From JBLMZW01 sp050259035 (GTDB lineage Bacteria; Bacillota; Syntrophomonadia; Syntrophomonadales; DTU052), in the NCBI GenBank assembly GCA_050259035.1, contig JBLMZW010000154.1, positions 1 through 8,636 of the forward strand: 8,636 nt of DNA, read 5' to 3'. Each line of letters starts with the position of its first letter. The stretch's first letter is position 1. The position numbers and the translations under genes are program-made. The notes beneath the pieces are model-generated. The model did not search any database. It was not told the origin of the DNA and was given only the letters and a program-made list of their open reading frames with translations. This document shows, one piece after another, positions 6,213-8,636 of this stretch.

Positions 6213-7517
6213 TCACCTGACAAGAAAAGATAAATCACGGGTAAAGGAAGGATATGAGATATTCACGCATTGAAAACCTTCTACCACTACAGGTTTTTCA
6301 GCGACCAGTCCCGCTACGGCGCTTGCCATAGCTATTCTGTGGTCCTCTCCTGAATCCACTGCAACACCTCCCGGGATCTTACCCTCACCATAAACACTAA
6401 ATCCGTCTTCAAATTCCTCAACCTTAACACCCAAGGCGGTCAAAGTCTTAACTATCATTGCTATACGATCCGATTCTTTAGACCTCAGTTCTTGAGCGTT
6501 ACGGACTACCGATTTACCTGTTGCTTTAGCCATAGCAACAGTAAGAACCGGAATTTCATCAATCAGACGCGGAATCATCTCACCCCTTATTTCACAAGGC
6601 TTTATTTCGGAAGACTTTACTATAATATCGGCAACTGGTTCTCCTCCAGTTTGTCGGTAATTTTCCAACCCAATGTTTGCTCCCATGCCTTGCAGCACTT
6701 CCAAAATGCCAATCCTGGTTGGGTTTATTCCGACATTTCTTAATTGGATTTCCGACCCCGATATTAATGAGCCTGCAATCATCCAGAAAGCAGCTGATGA
6801 AATATCACCAGGTATGATCCATTCCTGAGCTGCAAGCCGACTAGGCTCAATTTCTGTTTTTCTTGGAGCAACAGTTATTCGCGCCCCCATGCTTGATAAC
6901 ATTCTTTCTGTATGGTCCCTGGAAGGATAGTCCTCAATTACAGATGTACGTCCCTGTGCTCCCAGGCCAGCCAATAACACGGCGGATTTTACTTGAGCAC
7001 TTGCCACAGGCAGTTGGTATTGAATAGCTTTCAAGTTGCCTCCCCTTATCACTAGTGGTGCCAAACTACCGTTTTCTCGCCCGTTGATCTCAGCCCCCAT
7101 TTGCCGGAGGGGTATAATAATTCTTTTCATTGGGCGCCGGCGTAAGCTTTTGTCACCTGTAAATATAGTCTGAAACGGAAGAGATGCTGCTAGGCCTGCC
7201 ACCAGGCGCATAGTAGTTCCTGAATTTCCACAATCCAACACGTCATCGGGTTCCATGAGGGAATCAAGCCCCTGTCCGTGAACGGTTATCCGATTATCCG
7301 TTTCCTTAATCTTAACCCCCAAAGATCTGATTACTTTAATTGTTGAGGATACATCGGCAGCCTTAAGAAGGTTTTCGATTGAACTTTTCCCTACTGCCAA
7401 AGCACCAAGAATTACAGCCCGGTGTGATATAGATTTGTCAGGCGGAACCTCTATCTCTCCTTTTAAAGGCTTTGATGGGGCAAATTCGATTTTAATAGTA
7501 ATCCCTCCCTGAGTCAT
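6213..7517 (-). CDS. aroA: 3-phosphoshikimate 1-carboxyvinyltransferase (EPSP synthase)
   Basis: AroA joins shikimate 3-phosphate and phosphoenolpyruvate to make EPSP in the shikimate pathway, in the cytoplasm. At 434 residues it has normal length. Key sites are PPDKSISHR (Lys28, Arg33), DCGNSGTTMRL (96-105), GDKSLRRRPM, SAQVKSAVLLAGL (173-185), RDHTERM, DEIPVL (Asp320, Glu321), LRSKESDR (344-351) and EDHRIAM (391-397). The GNSGTT and SAQVKSA forms resemble the Bacillus-type enzymes more than the enteric type. The glycine in GNSGT whose change to alanine gives glyphosate tolerance is kept, so no tolerance is predicted from that site alone. The start chosen is ATG at 7517, overlapping the tyrA stop as ATGA; a TTG at 7526 is in frame upstream. 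Oddly, the best ribosome-binding-like sequence (GGGAGGG) lies just after this ATG and would serve an ATT codon, so the true start could be slightly downstream. Confidence 0.95.
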   Translation of the reverse strand: MTQGGITIKIEFAPSKPLKGEIEVPPDKSISHRAVILGALAVGKSSIENLLKAADVSSTIKVIRSLGVKIKETDNRITVHGQGLDSLMEPDDVLDCGNSGTTMRLVAGLAASLPFQTIFTGDKSLRRRPMKRIIIPLRQMGAEINGRENGSLAPLVIRGGNLKAIQYQLPVASAQVKSAVLLAGLGAQGRTSVIEDYPSRDHTERMLSSMGARITVAPRKTEIEPSRLAAQEWIIPGDISSAAFWMIAGSLISGSEIQLRNVGINPTRIGILEVLQGMGANIGLENYRQTGGEPVADIIVKSSEIKPCEIRGEMIPRLIDEIPVLTVAMAKATGKSVVRNAQELRSKESDRIAMIVKTLTALGVKVEEFEDGFSVYGEGKIPGGVAVDSGEDHRIAMASAVAGLVAEKPVVVEGFQCVNISYPSFTRDLSFLVR

Positions 7518-8590
7518 TTCAACCAAGCCCGTACTCCGTTTTCCTTTAATGCTTTGACGGCTTTCTGCCCTTCTTCTTCTGTTGCCACCCCCAGGCGTAT
7601 TGTTCCCCCGTCACCTTCTCTTACCCTGAGGATTTCAATATCAGCTATATTTACACCACAATTCCCCAACCAACTTCCCAGGTCCCCTATAACCCCTGGG
7701 CGGTCAGGAACAATGCAGATGACATCCTGACTGGAAGGTATGAGCCCCTTCCGTCTTGCCGGCAAAGAATCCCTTAGTTGACGACCGGTTTCGAGAAAAA
7801 GCCGAATTTTATCATTCTCTCCCCCTACCACCGAATCCCTAATCTCCTGTATTTGATCAATAAACTTATCGAGATATGCAGCCAGGAAACGCCGGTTAGA
7901 AAGTAGAATACCCGTCCATAAATCCGGATCGCCGCTGGCAATCCGAGTTGTGTCTCTAAATCCTCCTGCTGCAAGAGACAAGTACTTTTCCTCTTTTTCA
8001 AGCATCGCCACCAGGCTGCATGCTACAACATGCGGCAAATGGCTTACCGCCGCCACCACCCGATCATGTTCCGCGGCGTCCATTATCATAACATATGCTC
8101 CGGTTAGCTTTATCAACTCCGAAGTAATCTTAATAACCTCATCCGAACATTGTCTGCTTGGGGTTAACACATAAACCGCATTTTCAAACAGGTAGCGATC
8201 GGCACCGCTTATGCCCTGTTGTTCTGAGCCAGCCATAGGATGCCCACCCAGGCCAAAAACTTTTGAAGGTAGTTGATTAAAAACATCAATTATACTTTGT
8301 TTTGAACTACCTACATCAGTAAGTATACATCCAGACTTGCAATAATTTATAACCTGGGAAACCAAGCCCGGAGTTACATCCATAGGTGTACAGAAAAATA
8401 TGAAATCGGATTCAGCCGCGATCTTTTGTAATGATCCCGCTTGATGAATACATCCCATATCAATAGCTTTTTTCTCAACATCAGCATCCTTATCAAGGCC
8501 CAAGACAAATAGATCATCATCTGCATTTACCAGAGCCAATCCCAGGCTACCCCCGATTAGGCCTAGTCCAATAATGCCTATGGTCTGCAT
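7514..8590 (-). CDS. tyrA: Prephenate dehydrogenase with C-terminal ACT domain
   Basis: TyrA oxidatively decarboxylates prephenate to 4-hydroxyphenylpyruvate with NAD(P), the committed step to tyrosine. The 358-residue protein has an N-terminal Rossmann fold (GLGLIGGS, 8-15) and DVGSSK (92-97). GGHPMAGSE (115-123) contains the catalytic-type His117. SHLPH (183-187) and GGFRDTTR (209-216) lie in the helical dimerisation domain. Residues about 289-355 form an ACT domain beginning VICIVPDRPGVIGDLG, the usual site of amino-acid feedback control; tyrosine is the likely ligand by analogy with other clostridial and Bacillus enzymes. No chorismate mutase domain is present. ATG at 8590 is chosen because GGAAGGTGA sits about 6 bases upstream; an upstream GTG at 8602 lies within that same site. 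It overlaps aroA by 4 bases. The 46 bases before it, to the window edge, contain stops in the minus-strand frame I checked and no gene I can identify. Confidence 0.95.
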   Translation of the reverse strand: MQTIGIIGLGLIGGSLGLALVNADDDLFVLGLDKDADVEKKAIDMGCIHQAGSLQKIAAESDFIFFCTPMDVTPGLVSQVINYCKSGCILTDVGSSKQSIIDVFNQLPSKVFGLGGHPMAGSEQQGISGADRYLFENAVYVLTPSRQCSDEVIKITSELIKLTGAYVMIMDAAEHDRVVAAVSHLPHVVACSLVAMLEKEEKYLSLAAGGFRDTTRIASGDPDLWTGILLSNRRFLAAYLDKFIDQIQEIRDSVVGGENDKIRLFLETGRQLRDSLPARRKGLIPSSQDVICIVPDRPGVIGDLGSWLGNCGVNIADIEILRVREGDGGTIRLGVATEEEGQKAVKALKENGVRAWLK

Positions 8591-8636
8591 ATAGATATTC
8601 ACCTTCCATTATGCAAACGGTTTACGTTTAAAACTA

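Noticed and set aside
8615..8629. Short inverted repeat (AAACG/CGTTT) upstream of tyrA as an operator
   Set aside because: The arms are only 5 bp in AT-rich sequence at the window edge, with no repeat elsewhere; this is expected by chance.

Overview
The window carries one strand of tightly packed housekeeping genes, all transcribed leftward (minus strand). It looks like a Gram-positive, low-to-mid GC member of the Clostridia, probably a Desulfotomaculum/Pelotomaculum/Moorella-type Peptococcaceae relative. I infer this from the IspH protein fused to ribosomal protein S1 (a clostridial trait), the order tyrA-aroA-cmk-plsC-ispH/S1, strong GGAGG-type ribosome binding sites with frequent TTG/GTG starts, and a flavin-type (type 2) IPP isomerase. 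The assignment rests on remembered family features, not on a search.

In transcription order from the right edge: tyrA (prephenate dehydrogenase with a C-terminal ACT domain) overlaps aroA (EPSP synthase) by ATGA, giving a shikimate/tyrosine pair. After a 202-base gap with a possible promoter comes cmk (CMP kinase), split by a frameshift near its CMP-binding DGRDIGT motif. Two bases after cmk lies plsC (lysophosphatidate acyltransferase). Next comes a 695-residue bifunctional gene joining IspH (last step of the MEP isoprenoid pathway) to a four-repeat S1 protein, then a small FmdB-type zinc ribbon protein. A clear intrinsic terminator 8 bases after fmdB closes this unit.

A second short unit follows: mobA (molybdenum cofactor guanylyltransferase, GTG start) overlapping fni (type 2 isopentenyl-diphosphate isomerase) by ATGA, closed by a second strong terminator. 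The left edge holds the first 158 codons of a polytopic membrane protein resembling the DUF1614 family, running off the window.

Together the genes cover aromatic amino acid synthesis, pyrimidine nucleotide supply, phospholipid synthesis, isoprenoid precursor synthesis (ispH and fni a few kb apart) and translation. I see no mobile element, CRISPR array, tRNA, rRNA, prophage or defence gene, and no gene-free stretch longer than about 200 bases. I found no convincing new biological system. The points most worth a second look are the cmk frameshift, the IspH-S1 fusion, and the terminator that separates mobA-fni from the genes upstream.
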